A DNA stretch of 64,000 bases from Zea mays (lineage: Eukaryota > Streptophyta > Magnoliopsida > Poales > Poaceae). Shown here piece by piece: positions 1 through 11,518 of the stretch. Below the pieces are notes generated by a model. It was not told where the DNA came from and searched no databases. It was given only the letters and a program-made list of their open reading frames with translations. The translations under genes were made by a program, and so were the position numbers. The DNA lies in assembly GCF_902167145.1 (NCBI RefSeq), contig NC_050098.1, positions 133,002,207 to 133,066,206 of the forward strand, given 5' to 3'. Each line of letters opens with the position of its first letter. Position 1 is the stretch's first letter.

Positions 1-1
1 C

Positions 2-2489
2 CGTATTCGACCCGAAGATATACCCAAGACCGCATTCACCACGCGGTATGGATTATTTGAATATTTGGTTATGTCTTTCAGATTGACAAATGCTCTAGCC
101 CACTTCACGTATTTAATGAACTCGGTATTTATGTCCGAGTTAGATAAATTTGTGGTGGTCTTCATTGATGACATCCTTATCTGTTCCAAAAATGAAGAGG
201 AGCATGCTAAGCACTTACGGATCGTGCTAACGCGCTTAAGGGAGCACCAGTTGTATGCTAAGTTCAACAAATGCGCGTTCTGGTTGGAGGAAATCTAGTT
301 TCTTGGACATGTATTGTTTGTACAAGGGATTGCGGTCGATCCCAGCAAAGTCAAGGATATTCTAGAATAGAAACCGCCTACTACAGTACATCAAGTTCGA
401 AGTTTCCTTGGACTGGCTTGATATTACCGCAGGTTCATTCTGGATTTCTCCAAGATTGTTAAACCTATTACGGGTTTATTGAAGAATGATACAAAGTTTG
501 ACTGGTCCCCAAAATGCAATGAAGCCTTCAAACAATTGAAGGTGTTATTAACCACTACTCTGGTATTGGCTCAACCGGACATTGAAAAACCTTTTGATGT
601 GTATTGTGACGCATCAGGTAGTGGACTTAGATGTGTCCTAATGCAAGAGGGCCAAGTCATAGCTTATGATTCGAGACAACTACGCCGACATGAGGAGAAC
701 TATCCAACTCATGATTTGGAATTAGCTGTAGTTGTTCATGCCCTTAAGATATGGCGTCATTATCTGCTGGGAAATACTTGCCATTTATATATAGATCATA
801 AAAGTCTGAAATATATCTTTACCCAGTCAGAACTGAACATGAGGTAGAGAAGATGGCTTGAGCTAATTAAAGATTATGACATGGAAATCCACTATCACCC
901 AGGAAAAGCCAATGTGGTGGTAGATGCATTGAGTCGCAAGGCTTCCTGTCATTGTCTTACAGTAAGGACCCCTGGCACCACACTATGTCAAGAAATGGAA
1001 AAGTTAAACCTGGGTATGATACAACACGGAACTTTGACACAATTAAAGCTTGAGTCAGTTCTTCTACAGAGAATTATTGATGCCCAAAGAACCGACAAGG
1101 GTATGGAACACATTCATGAGAAAATAGAAGTCGGCAAAGCTAATTGCTTGAGAAAAGATGACCAAGGAATAATATGGTTCAAAGATCGCATAGTTGTGCC
1201 TAAAAATGTTGTAGTCCGAACAAATTTGGATGAAGCTCATCTTAGTCGATATTCCATTCATCCCGGAAGTACTAAGATGTATCAAGACTTAAAGCAACAC
1301 TATTGGTGGACAAAAATGAATATTGATATTGCACGCTATGTGGCAAGATGTGACACATGTAGATGTGTCAAGGCAGTGCATATGAAGACCGCTGGACCAT
1401 TACAATCCTTGCCCATCCCAACTTGGAAATGGGAGGATATTAGTATGGACTTCATTGTGGGATTACCCAGGACAGCTAAAGGTTTTGACTCTATCTGGGT
1501 TATAATTGATCGGCTTACAAAAATAGTCCATTTTCTACCGGTCAAACATCTTACCCGGTCATCACCTATGCCTAGATATATATTGCTCGTATTCTCAGTT
1601 TGCACGGAATTCCAAAAACAATAGTGTTGGACCGTGGACCACAATTTGTATCCTAGTTTTGGGAAGAGTTACATAAGTCCCTAGGTACTAAACTGCTCCA
1701 CAGTTCAGCCTATCATCCTCAAACAAGTGGACAAACTGAGAAAGTAAACCAGATACTTGAAGACATGTTGCGAGCATGTGTCCTGGAGTTTCCATAAAAA
1801 TGGGATGATTGTCTGCCATTGGTAGAATTTTCTTATAATAATAGTTATTAAGAGAGCATTAAGATGGCACCATTTGAAGCATTGTACGGGCGACAGTGTC
1901 GGACACCCTTAAATTGGTCAGAACCAGGAGAACGGTGGTATTTAAGGCCTGACATAGTCAAGGGAACAGAAGCAAAGGTTCAATGGATAAGACACCACTT
2001 GAAAGAAGCTCAAGCTTGGCAGAAATGTTATGCAGACAAATGACGCCGACCCTTGTTCTTTCAAGTCAAAGATCATGTGTACCTGAAAGTATCACCAATG
2101 AAGGGTGCTAATCGATTCAGGGTAAAAGGGAAGTTGGCACCCCAATACATTGGCTCGTTTCTCATTCTTGAACAATGCGAACCAGTGGCATACTGACTTC
2201 AACTGCCAGAAACATTATCTGTAGTACATAATGTGTTCCATGTATCTCAATTGAAGAAGTGCCTTCGAGTTCCTGATCGAACCATCGATGTGGTGGATGT
2301 TGCCTTGGAACCAGATTTGACTTATTCAAAACATCCCATTCGAGTTTTGGATAAGAAGGATAGGATCACTTGAAAAAGGACTCTTAAATTTTATAAGGTA
2401 CAAAGAAACCAGCATACTGAAGATTAAGCTACATAGGAGACTCAAGACTTCTTGGAAAAGAACTTTCCTAGGTTTTTAGCTTCATGTAA
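2..2489 (+). pseudogene. pol: Ty3/gypsy pol remnant (RT, RNase H, integrase) of element 1
   Basis: This encoded the enzymes that copy the element's RNA into DNA and integrate it. Reading starts mid-RT: the palm motif [10 protein letters not shown], with FIDD as the catalytic box, is at about 149-178. RNase H follows at about 590-950, with the [21 protein letters not shown] and IDHKSLKYI stretches and the connection motif ending DALSRK. Integrase starts near 1210 with an HHCC finger (HLSRYSIH, then CDTC at about 1351) and a core with MDFIVGLP, DRGPQF and YHPQTSGQTEKVN. The C-terminal GPF/Y-like region runs to about 2480; I see no convincing chromodomain. Stops interrupt it at 296-298, 368-370 and 845-847, and there are several more beyond 1621, where the integrase core is readable only across stops. 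It is clearly dead. Confidence 0.9.
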
Positions 2490-2636
2490 CATGTAAGATG
2501 TGTACATTTGATTGTAAAGTCGGAGTAAACCCCATATCACCCCTGCTCTGTAAGACAAATAAGGAAATAAAGATGTGACATGTTTCCTTTTCCACTACTT
2601 ACCCTAGGACCTTAAATCTTGGGACGAGATTCTTTT

Positions 2637-2649
2637 ATGGGGGGAAGGA
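2637..2649 (+). other. Polypurine tract of element 1
   Basis: The run ATGGGGGGAAGGA lies directly before the LTR start TGTAACACC at 2650, as expected for the plus-strand primer of an LTR retrotransposon. It fixes both the element's orientation and the LTR boundary. Confidence 0.85.
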
Positions 2650-4424
2650 TGTAACACCCCTGGTGTTACTGGCACTAAAACATGAGCATAACATCATGTT
2701 CATTGACATTTCATGTTGTTTGTCACACATAGAATGCATTCACTAGGTAAAATTTTCAAACAAGTTGTGATGATATTACTTGAAGAGTGCTTAACCTTAG
2801 GGTAGGGTACTTGACCCTGGAATTAGGGCCTATGGCTGAAAGTGATGCCAAAATGAATAAAAATCTCAAAAGCCATTAGGAATGTTCACAAGATATCAAA
2901 GTTGATGAACTTTAGTGGCACGAAAACCCTAGTGTGCCCAAACCCTAAAGACAAACCCTAGAAAACCCTAATTGGAACCCTAGGGGGTAAATGTAAATTC
3001 TAGGCACTTTTGGACCAAAGTGCAAATATCAAAGTGATAAAACACCACAAACCAAGTAACTTTCACATTGGAGAATTTTCAAGTTGAATGATGAAATTTG
3101 GATTTATTTGCAAAAGGGTCACATGAACACTATATGGCTATGTGTGAAATTCAATGTATTGAAGTCAACTTTGGAGCTTTATATCTCTAAATTCATAAGG
3201 AATTTTCTCTAAGTCAATGCATAAAATTTGTAGAGCTATGATAGGAGTACAACTTTTCTTAAGTGATTGAGCATTGGTGACATAATAAATTTGGAGATAA
3301 ATGGACTTGAAGTCGGGCTGTCAGTAAGCCCTGAAACTGAATCTGGACTGACAGTGAACTGGGACATATTTTGGGAGCAATTTCGAGCAGGATCCAGTGA
3401 GTATTTGATTCTGGTTGCTATGACAAAATTTAAGCTGGTTTGTAGAAGATTAATTTTGCCACAGATGGATTAACGAGTTACTACATAAAAATTTGAGAAC
3501 TGGGCCCTTTAAATTGCTCTGTCAAGCGCACTGAATGGACTTCCCATTGTACAGTAATCTAAAGAAGATCGCAGGTTCAGTGTATCTCACCGCCGGTAAT
3601 CCTGCGCCTCGATTCGTGCCCGGTGGCACACTGATAACTACGTAGGGTGAAAGATCTTTGGCTCTAGATGAAGTCGGAGCACTGTGGCCGCTCTGTCGCC
3701 TCATCCACTTGCGCTGCGACATGGCCACGCGGCCGTCGCGGTGATGATCGCCGTTAATCTGAGCCTGCCACGCTACTGCCTTGTTACCACGTCATCGTTG
3801 GTCACAATAGGTAGCCTGTCTGTCCTCTGAGTTGACGCGCCAATGAATGCCACGGTAACTCGCGTCAGTGAACTTCCCCTCTCTTCGGCCGCCAGCGCAT
3901 CTTCTCAAAATTGGGCGCCACCGCTGATGGACTCTATAAATTGATGCCCCAGTGAGCTCCGCTAGGTTATTACGCATCCAAAGTACCAGCTCTCGCCTCT
4001 GATCGTTCACCAGAGCCTCCCAATTTCGTATTTCCCCCAAATCGGTCGGAACGCCGCTGTGAGACATCTCGTCGTGGCCAGTCGTCTACGGGTTAGTTCA
4101 TGCCCTTCTGTGTGATGTTCTAGCCTCCCTCAAGTCTTCTGTTGCTCACAGACCCGTTTGATTGAACTAGACCGCATTAAATCGCCTAGAACACCACGAT
4201 TTGTCTCCAGTATTCGTCGTTGTCGTGGACAGACGAACTCCGGGCCGGATTAGTGCAATTAGTTGAGGGATTAGTGTCGCCAAGGGTGGAACTAGGTGTC
4301 GGCCAAGCTAGGGCGCTGGTCATTGACCGTGTGATTGGTTGTTAGGATCAACAGATCCTAGTCGAAGCCTAGATGCAGGCTGGGTTTAGCCTGTATGCAT
4401 TGATGCAAACCAAAATAAGTTCTC
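2650..4424 (+). repeat. Element 1 3' LTR, segment 1 of 4
   Basis: It starts TGTAACACCCC right after the polypurine tract. The first 100 bases resemble, on the other strand, the end of solo LTR D at 56066, which supports the LTR assignment. A TATAAA occurs at 3935-3940, but the AATAAATA near 10632 in segment 2 has a counterpart in D and may be the real promoter. The GC-rich part at 3580-4130 has only short ORFs on either strand, none credible. The segment ends where the Harbinger transposon begins. Confidence 0.8.
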
Positions 4425-4444
4425 TTGTTTGGTTGTTTGTCCCC
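4425..4444 (+). repeat. Left terminal inverted repeat of Harbinger element
   Basis: TTGTTTGGTTGTTTGTCCCC pairs imperfectly with the right end at 10532-10553. Mismatches fall in the centre of the motif. Confidence 0.6.
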
Positions 4445-4718
4445 AATTAGCCAGGATCAGCACAACCCCTGTTTGGTTTGCTGTTTTAGGTAAGTTGCAT
4501 GGATTTAGCTCTAAGTTGCACGACTCAACTACATTTCTACTACATTTCTAAAATTACAATGCCATAAATTACAACACCATAAATTACACAAATCCAAATT
4601 TATACAATTATAAATTACAATAACTTATCCAAACGGCTGTGATATATTACAATTATAACGAGTTATAGATGTTATGACGAACAAATAGTAAAAACGATGG
4701 CACCCAAAAGGCACCACA

Positions 4719-4838
4719 ACTCACTCCAGTCATTCAAATTTCTGGTAATGGTTATCCCATTACATCAACACGAAACAAACTCACTCCAGTCATTCAAATT
4801 TCTGGTAATGGTTATCCCATTACATCAACACGAAACTA
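4719..4838. repeat. Two-copy tandem repeat, 60-bp period
   Basis: Two nearly identical 60-bp units (4719-4778, 4779-4838), each with CTCACTCCAGTCATTC and TGGTTATCCCATTACATC. They lie in the 3' subterminal region of the Harbinger element. Confidence 0.9.
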
Positions 4839-4860
4839 ACCCCTTCTAAGTGTACCATCT

Positions 4861-5235
4861 GTTATCTCACGGCTACTAACAGCTACTAACCGCTACTAAG
4901 AGCTACTTGATACATTACTATCAAGCTACTAACAGCTACTATGCAAGTAATCTTTAACTCTAGAAACAAACTCAGCTACTAACATCTACTAACAGCTACT
5001 AACAGCTACTATGCAAATAATCTTTAACTCTAGAAACAATCTCAGCTACTAACAGCTACTATGCAAGTAATCTTTAACTCTAGAAACAAACTCAGCTACT
5101 AACAGCTACTAACAGCTACTATGCAAATAATCTTTAACTCTAGAAACAAACTCAACTACTAACATCTACTAACAGCTACTATGCAAGTAATCTTTAACTC
5201 TAGAAACAAACTCAGCTACTAACAGCTACTATCTA
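4861..5235. repeat. AGCTACTAAC minisatellite
   Basis: Decamer-like AGCTACTAAC units alternate with a conserved 30-bp block (TGCAAGTAATCTTTAACTC followed by TAGAAACAAACTC), giving higher-order units of about 50-65 bp repeated at least five times. Variants TGCAAATAA and ACATCTACT show independent drift of units. It has no coding potential. Confidence 0.9.
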
Positions 5236-5437
5236 GCAATGAAACAAGATTAGCCTCATCTTTCATTGACCACTATCTTTGCATACTAGGTTAGCATCAT
5301 AGGCACATACCAAACTCGTCAATTATTGTAAGAACAAGAGTATAATATCAGTTCTTAATCATCAACAGATATCAATTCTTAACCAGCAAACAGGCCAGCA
5401 AACAGGTCTACAAATAGACCAATAAACAAGCCAAGAG

Positions 5438-5880
5438 GGAAATGCATAGAACTCACGAAACATCATTGTTCTATCCAAGTGTAGCATATCTCTTCTCAAA
5501 CAGGGAAATGCATAGAACTCAGGTTAATCTAACTCAGGAAAACATCATTGTTCTATACAAGTGTAGCATATCTGTTCTCAAATAAGGAAATGCATAGAAC
5601 TCAGGTTAATCTAACTCAGGAAAACATCATTGTTCTATTCAAGTGTAGCATATCTGTTCTCAAATAAGGAAATCCATATAACTCAAGTTAATCCATAGAA
5701 CTCAGGGAAACATCATTATTCTATGAAAATGTAGCATAACAGTTCTTAAGTACCATATAGGATATAGAGAATACATCAAGTGTAGCACATTTGTTCTTAA
5801 ACAGCATAAAAGGACAGACTGATCCGAGCAAGTGTAGCATATCTATTCTTAAGCATTATATAGGAATAGGATACACAGAT
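5438..5880. repeat. Degenerate tandem repeat, about 80-90-bp units
   Basis: Units contain GGAAATGCATAGAACTCAGG, AACATCATTGTTCTAT, CAAGTGTAGCATATCTGTTC and TCAAATAAGG. Four recognisable copies run from 5438 to about 5760 and decay toward the stop codon of the Myb-like gene at 5885, so this would form its 3' UTR or downstream region. Confidence 0.8.
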
Positions 5881-5884
5881 CAGG

Positions 5885-6885
5885 TCAGATGTGGTAGTGC
5901 TTGGCTAGGAAAGTCTTGAGCCATAGGTCACGATCATCAGGAGTCATGTCCAGGAACACTAGGGATGTGGCCTTGTGCTCCATCATGTGGTTAAGGGCAT
6001 ACATGAGAGCCTCCCTAGAGAACCTAGGACAGTTGATTACAGCATTATAGATCCCAGTTGCTGCTTCAACATGGATGCTTTCACGGACAGCAGTAGCAAC
6101 ATCTAAAACAACTTGTTTCATCCCATTGAACACAGCAACATCCTCATCAGTCATGAACATCTTCCTCTTCCCTAAGTTAGGCTTATTATCATTGGACTCA
6201 CCAGGGGTACCCTTGTCAACAGTCTTCCCCTTGTTAGTTAGATTAGAACAATCAACAAACTTTGAGGTCACTTCAATGCCATCATCTAGGATTTCAACAA
6301 TGTCAGTTGGCTTGCCCAAAGGCTCATTTGAACCCATTGCAAACTTACCTGTGGCAACCCCACTTCCAAATATGATTTGCATAGGCATATAGTTCTCTAT
6401 GGGCCTATTGAGGTAATCAGCATCTTTTGGGTGATCCTATTGAGTTAGCAACTCAAGTTAGAACAAGAGAATTTGAAGTGGAAGAGTGGCATTAACAAGT
6501 TAGAAAAATAGAAGGTATTGGTCCTAACCTTGATGTAAGCAGCATAATGACCCTCTTCTAAGCTTATGACAAAGTTATCCTCATCCCAAAGAGCGCCACT
6601 AATGTACTTCAGTTTGCAAACCTTGACCCACCTAGACCTCCACTTACGAAGGTGATTGTACACTTGTTGGCATGTTACTTCTTGGCCTGTTACTTCTTGG
6701 CCACAGAACTCAGATACATTTTTAGCAACCGAGTTATGGTGGATTTCCTTAAAACCCTTGTCAGTCTTAACCCCATTTCCTATCAAGTCAACAAAACGAC
6801 AGAGAACAAACCCAGACATTACAGCAGTCCACCTAAGAGCAAGCCTAGCCCCCTGACCAGCAACCTCAGAGACCATGTCAGCCAT
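5885..6885 (-). CDS. Myb/SANT-like DNA-binding protein of PIF/Harbinger element (two exons)
   Basis: Harbinger elements usually carry a Myb-like protein that helps the transposase enter the nucleus and bind the ends. Exon 1 (6885-6529) starts MADMVSEVAG; the tryptophan-rich stretch and HLRKWRSRW near residues 78-87 fit a Myb/SANT-like DNA-binding domain found in many plant transposon-derived proteins. A GT...AG intron (6528-6437) joins AAG to GAT in phase 0. Exon 2 (6436-5885) gives an acidic linker, a lysine-rich patch (LGKRKMF) and a C-terminal tail ending AKHYHI. Total 302 aa with no internal stop. The splice is predicted from consensus sites and frame only. It lies downstream of the transposase on the same strand, with a separate transcript likely because about 430 bp separate them. 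Confidence 0.75.
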
Positions 6886-7315
6886 AGCTGGAACAAGTAA
6901 AAGATTCGGGGGGAGATAGAGATTAGGGGGGAGATAGTAGAAGTAGAAGAAAATAGCAGAAGTAGCATAGAAGTAATATAGATAGTAGATGTAGCATAGA
7001 AGAGTAACAAAATTGCAGTTTTAACATAGTAAAGTAATGACATAGACAATGGTAAAGTAATGACATAGGAAAGTTCATCATTGCTAGTCGACAATGGTAT
7101 CAGGATGTAAGTAATGTCATCATTGCAACTGAGCACATCACATAAAGGAACTTAGCACAAAGAAAGTGAGTTCAAAAGTGTAGATAGTTCATCATTGCTA
7201 ATAGACAATGTTCTCAGCCAACTTAGCACAAAGAAAGTGAGTTCAAAATTGTAGATAGTTCATCATTGCTAATAGACAATGTTCTCAGCCAACTTAGCAC
7301 AATACATAATGACCA
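6886..7315. other. Intergenic spacer of Harbinger element with direct repeats
   Basis: It separates the two transposon genes and holds a two-copy direct repeat (about 7150-7225 and 7222-7300) containing AAAGAAAGTGAGTTCAAAA and CATTGCTAATAGACAATG. The spacer must contain the Myb-like gene's promoter, but no clear TATA box is visible. A 105-codon minus-strand ORF here (7136-6819) is low-complexity and not credible. Confidence 0.6.
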
Positions 7316-8638
7316 CTATCCCCTATATGAGGCCCTATTCTGCCACATTTGTTGAGCCCAATTGTCCGTGGTAGTAGACCATGCAGCATTGTCCATGACA
7401 AGGTCATGGGGAGCTTCCTCATGAACTTGATTTGCAGCCCATGTTTCTTCCAGTGGAATATGTGCATCATTCCCATGACGAAGAATCCAGTTGTGGAGGA
7501 TACAACAGGCTAGGACTAGCTTTACTTGTGTCTTATATGGATGGAAAGGTTTGTTGTATAATATTTTGAATCTGTTCTTCAAAGCACCAAAGGCCCTCTC
7601 TATTGTCACCCTTAGTGATGAATGTCTAAGGTTGAAGAGCTCTTTGGGGTTCTGTGGATTCCTCCCCCCATATTCACTCAAGTGGTAACGTGTGGCACGA
7701 TAAGGGGGTAAAAACCTAGGTCTGACAGCATAACCAGCATCCACAAGGTAAAATTTACCTAACATCATATATCATATATTACGGCATTGTAGACCAATAT
7801 TAGGGGATACCAAGGAAACTAGTTTTTACCTTCGGGCACTTTTAGACCATCTTCTCTCTCAAGGGCATCCGCAAGGATAAGGGCATCATGTGTTGATCCC
7901 TCCCAGCCAGCAAGAACATATGTAAACCTTAGATCAAAGTCTACAGCAGCTAAGATGTTCTGTGTTGTGGTGTGTTTCCTACCAAGGAAGGCAGCCCTAT
8001 GATTTCTAGGAACTCTTGCTAGCACATGAGTGCCATCAATGGCACCAATACAGTCCTACACATTAGGGCAAACATTTGTTACTACAAACCCAACATGAAA
8101 AGTAGTGGTGTGTTTGGATTTGGCTGACCTTGAAATATGGGTACCATCTGTGGCTATCTCTAATTTTGGTTGGTGTAGCAGTTGAAGGTGGCAAGATCAT
8201 TTCATTCCTCAGTTCACCAACAGCATACAATACTTCCTTGAAGTATCTGCTAATGGTCTCAATAGACCTTCGAAAGGTCATGTGTATAACTCTAAACCTT
8301 TGGTTATGACCTACCACATGTAAAAACATGGCAACCTGCTCCTCTACTGAGCTATGAATGCTATCTCTCAATAGTTGCCTAGTGCGAAAAAGGTCACATA
8401 ACTGCATAAAAGTGGCTCTTCTCATCCTGAGTAAGTCAACACACTCAACATCAGTGGATTCATAAATGAAACTCAGGTTGTTTTGCCTCTCTTGGTCTCT
8501 TTGGTGCATTGGGCCATAAGTCATACACCTCCTAACATGCAGTCGGTGCCTCAACCATGCATCCAACCAGGCTGACATAACTGCTACAAGGACCACTGCC
8601 TTTGCAATTAGCAGATGGCGTGCAATAGTAGGATTCAT
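7316..8638 (-). CDS. PIF/Harbinger transposase, DDE superfamily (three exons)
   Basis: This is the nuclease that would cut and paste the element. Exon 1 (8638-8129) includes the helix-turn-helix-like N-terminal region. Exon 2 (8055-7830) opens CIGAIDGTH, with the first catalytic Asp at about residue 177, and has the conserved HDA at about 227. Exon 3 (7758-7316) has YLVDAGY (Asp about 252), a likely second catalytic residue, and IERAFGALKNRF (Glu about 299), the usual Harbinger glutamate. Introns of 73 and 71 nt have GT...AG ends and keep frame (AAG/GAC phase 0; GAAG/GT phase 1). The 392-aa product has no stop or frameshift, close to the usual family length. The triad assignment follows family motifs; splicing is inferred. 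Coding capacity looks complete, so it may be a recently active or relaxed copy. Confidence 0.85.
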
Positions 8639-10098
8639 TGCTAGAGTAATAAAATAGAAAAAATGAGATTAGAGGTCTAAGTTGGCTCAGATGTGTTGTG
8701 CTAGTTGCTAAAAAGGAAATTCATAGAACATTGATATATAGCTCAAAGGCATATTAGCATCATAGAAGATTGATCTATAGCTCAGAACATAACAGTTTTA
8801 ACATAGTGATGTGCTAGTTGCAAATATATGATAACAAATTCTTACACGAGCCACGGCTGCGACATACAAGAGATGCGCCACCTAGAGGCATTGAAACATC
8901 ACATACCATTGATCGACAACTCAGAGAGTAATAAAAGGTATGAATAAATTCAAAAGTAGCCATAGAGCTCAGCTCAACATCATCGATCCTAGATAATTAG
9001 GACTAAGATAGGTGCCATGTTGATCCTAGCTAATTAGGATCAAACAAATAGCCTAAACTACGGCTGCGACATACAAGAGATGCGCTACCCAGAGGTATTG
9101 AAGCATCATATACCATTGATTGACAGGTTAGAGACTTAAACAAGTATGAGAACAGCAAGTTGCAACAATAGCTCAACCAATTTAGACAATCAAGGTAACA
9201 TCCAGCTCAAAATTATTTCTTTATACAAATTAAAGCAGTAAATTGATAGCTCAAAATTTACTGATGATCCTATAGACAGTGGAAGTGGTGAAAACACTGA
9301 CATGAGTAAATTGCACACTAAAATTATACAGGCAAAGATCAGCAATGAAATAATTTGAGATCTAGCTATATAGACAACAAGAATATTATATAGATCAGCA
9401 ATGAAGGTGCAACTGCAAAAATTGAGCAAATGTTGTTTGTGCTGATCAATGTTTAATTAAATGAGTCAAATGAGCACCATTCAGCTAACATTAACATTCA
9501 ATGGTAAAATTTAGAGCCAACATTGAACCAATATTGAAGCAAACTACAGAGCCAATCCAGCTATCATTCAAGCAATACTCAAAGCCAACATTTAGCTATA
9601 TTCAGGCAAAAGTGACAGCCACCATTCAACTAACATTCAAGCAAAATACAGAGCCAACATTCAGTTAATATTCACTGCAAATGGATCTATATAGGTGGCT
9701 TTCGCTTGCAATTTTGCAACACATAAAATTCCCATATTCTCAGATCTAAAATCTAGTTAAAAGAAAATATCTTGAAATCTAGCTAGAGAGCATGCAACTG
9801 AAAGAGCTCGACATGGACTAGATCTGAGAAAACCTAACACTTGGGACAGTCTAGATCTGAGAAAATCAACATCAAGCTACACCAGTCCGAGAAAATGTGA
9901 CACAATACCATGAAATATACAACCACAACTACCAAAATATTACTCAACCTTCTTCGATCTGAGAAAACATTCACAAGACTGACAACCAAATCAGACCAAG
10001 ATCTTGTAGCAAGGGGAAGAGTGCAAGAGAATATCAAACCGCATACCTTTTGACGCACCCTGAAGGATTCAGATCCTCACTAGTGATGAGAGTGGAGG
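8639..10098. other. AT-rich 5' region of Harbinger element, no gene
   Basis: Upstream of the transposase ATG. It holds a dispersed duplication of GCTGCGACATACAAGAGATGCGC at about 8854-8880 and 9061-9087, and several copies of a CAGCCAACATTCA-type motif at 9480-9680. ORFs here are short and unconvincing. The transposase promoter should be in this stretch or the GC-rich array beyond it. Confidence 0.55.
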
Positions 10099-10362
10099 GT
10101 GCGAGAGCTCGAGGGTGACAAGGGACGGGGGAGTGAGAGCTCGAGGCCGATAGGAGACGGGGTGGGAGAGCTCGAGGGCGAGAGGAGACAGGGGACGAAG
10201 AGCTCGAGGGTGAGAGGAGACGGGGGGAGAGCTCGAGGGCGAGAGGAGACGGGGGGAGAGGCAGAGAGCTCGAGGGCGAGAGGAGACGGGGGGAGGCGGA
10301 GAGCTCGGGGGCAAGAGGAGATGGGGAGGGAGAACTTGAGGGCGACGGGAGAGAAACCCTAG
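10099..10362. repeat. GAGCTCGAGGGCGAGAGGAGACGG minisatellite
   Basis: About eight imperfect units of 24-36 bp built on GAGAGCTCGAGGGCGAGAGG. They create an artificial Pro/Ser/Arg-rich ORF on each strand. GC-rich, strongly purine-skewed DNA just inside the right end of the Harbinger element; on the transposase strand it would lie in the promoter or 5' leader. Confidence 0.85.
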
Positions 10363-10531
10363 CGGGACTGTGCGAGCGCGTCCTGGCTCGCGAGGAACGG
10401 AAGTTTTGCTCGTATCCCGTGGGCCTAGATGAGCGTGTGTATTTGCATGAGTGTGGCCTGGCCCAGAGATGAAATCAGTCAACCAAACAACTTGACTCAT
10501 TTTATTTTTGCATCTGATGGGCCATGCACCA

Positions 10532-10553
10532 GGGGACGCGGGCAACCAAACAT
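10532..10553 (-). repeat. Right terminal inverted repeat of Harbinger element
   Basis: The reverse complement begins TGTTTGGTTGCCCGCGTCCCC, partner of 4425-4444. Sequence beyond it (GGTGAGTGTC...) reads as element 1 LTR. Confidence 0.6.
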
Positions 10554-11159
10554 ACGGTGAGTGTCTTGGCCGGTACAGGTTTGCCGGAAGGCGTGCTCAC
10601 CGACGATCACCATCGGGGACCTGTCGTTGCGAATAAATAGAACTCCGAGAGCCTAACTGTGAATGTCCGAGACACAAGTAAATAGTGTAAAGGGTTCTTA
10701 ACCAGTTATTCAAACAGCAAGGGTCCTATGCGCAATGACGACATCGCGGGCGCGTTTCCCTGTTTGTGGGCCGGCTCGGGCTGGTTTGAGCCCATTACTA
10801 TTCAATCCTTTTCTTTTTCTTTTTCTCCCAGGCTTAGGGAATTTATAGAAAATTCTTGAAAAATGATAAAATTATGGGACCAATTTTACTAGACTCTTAA
10901 ATTCCTCTAGTATTTAATAAAAATAGTTCCAAGATTTTTAGCCCCAACCATGAATTATTTAGTATTTAAGAAGGCATAAACCTAGACTTTTGGAATTTTA
11001 GAGATTACTGGATAGCTCCAAAAATCATAAAAGTTTTTGGGTGAGCTTAATTTGATAATTAGAGCCCTTGGGTGAAGTTGACATGTTTTGGACATTGTTT
11101 GATCCCAAACCCACACCCTAGCTTTCTAAGGTAGAATTTGCCTAACCCTAATAGAGTAC
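10554..11159 (+). repeat. Element 1 3' LTR, segment 2 of 4
   Basis: The LTR continues after the Harbinger element. AATAAATA at about 10632 matches the position of TTAATAAATAG on the other strand of D (about 53715), making it a candidate LTR TATA box. It ends in AGTAC (11155-11159), the TSD of element A. Confidence 0.75.
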
Positions 11160-11518
11160 TGTCGGTGTTTCGACCCCGGGGGGGTCCCTGGACCGACGAG
11201 TAAATTTGTCGCTGCGTGTCCCAGCCCAGATGGGTTGGCGCGAGATGGAACACAAGGGGGGAAAACGTGGCTCGTGTTATCCTGCGCCAGGGGGATGCGC
11301 TCGTAGTAGGGGTTAGAAGCGCTCGCGAGAGAGAGAGGGTGAGCCTGTTCGTCAGCCCGTTCTCCCGCGTGACCCTCCCGCATGAAGGCCCTGGACCTTC
11401 CTTTTATAGATGCAAGGAGAGGGTCCAGTTGTACAATGGGGGTGTAGCTAGGTGCTAACGTGTCCGGCAGAGAGGTGCCGGAGCCCTGTGCACATGCCAA
11501 CGTGGCTGTTGGAGAGGT
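11160..11518 (-). repeat. Element A 3' LTR, truncated stub
   Basis: It matches the first 370 bases of the 5' LTR as read from 24313, with about 13 substitutions plus small indels (roughly 3.5%), then stops abruptly at GGAGAGGT (11511-11518). Beyond this the sequence is RNase H coding. A TATA-like TTTTATA (11402-11408, minus sense TATAAAAGG) is kept, but the upstream half of the LTR is gone. Confidence 0.85.

Larger units (their letters stand above)
4425..10553 (-). mobile_element. PIF/Harbinger DNA transposon with transposase and Myb/SANT-like gene
   Basis: About 6.1 kb with the two genes typical of PIF/Harbinger elements, both on the minus strand: transposase (8638-7316) and a Myb/SANT-like DNA-binding protein (6885-5885). 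The ends share an inverted repeat (left TGTTTGGTTGTTTGTCCCC at 4426-4444; right, read on the other strand, TGTTTGGTTGCCCGCGTCCCC at 10532-10552). A second TTTGGTT-type motif lies inside each end (4471-4478; 10481-10488). I could not find a clean 3-bp TWA TSD, so both boundaries may be off by about 10 bases. The subterminal regions are rich in short tandem repeats. It lies within element 1's LTR. Confidence 0.8.

Noticed and set aside
10069..10545. Minus-strand Pro/Ser-rich ORF of 158 codons
   Set aside because: It is produced by the GAGCTCGAGGGCGAG minisatellite and has no non-repetitive domain.
2650..11159. Idea that 2650-4424 and 10554-11159 are host intergenic DNA
   Set aside because: The TGTAACACC start after a polypurine tract, and the collinear match to solo LTR D, show that they are LTR sequence.
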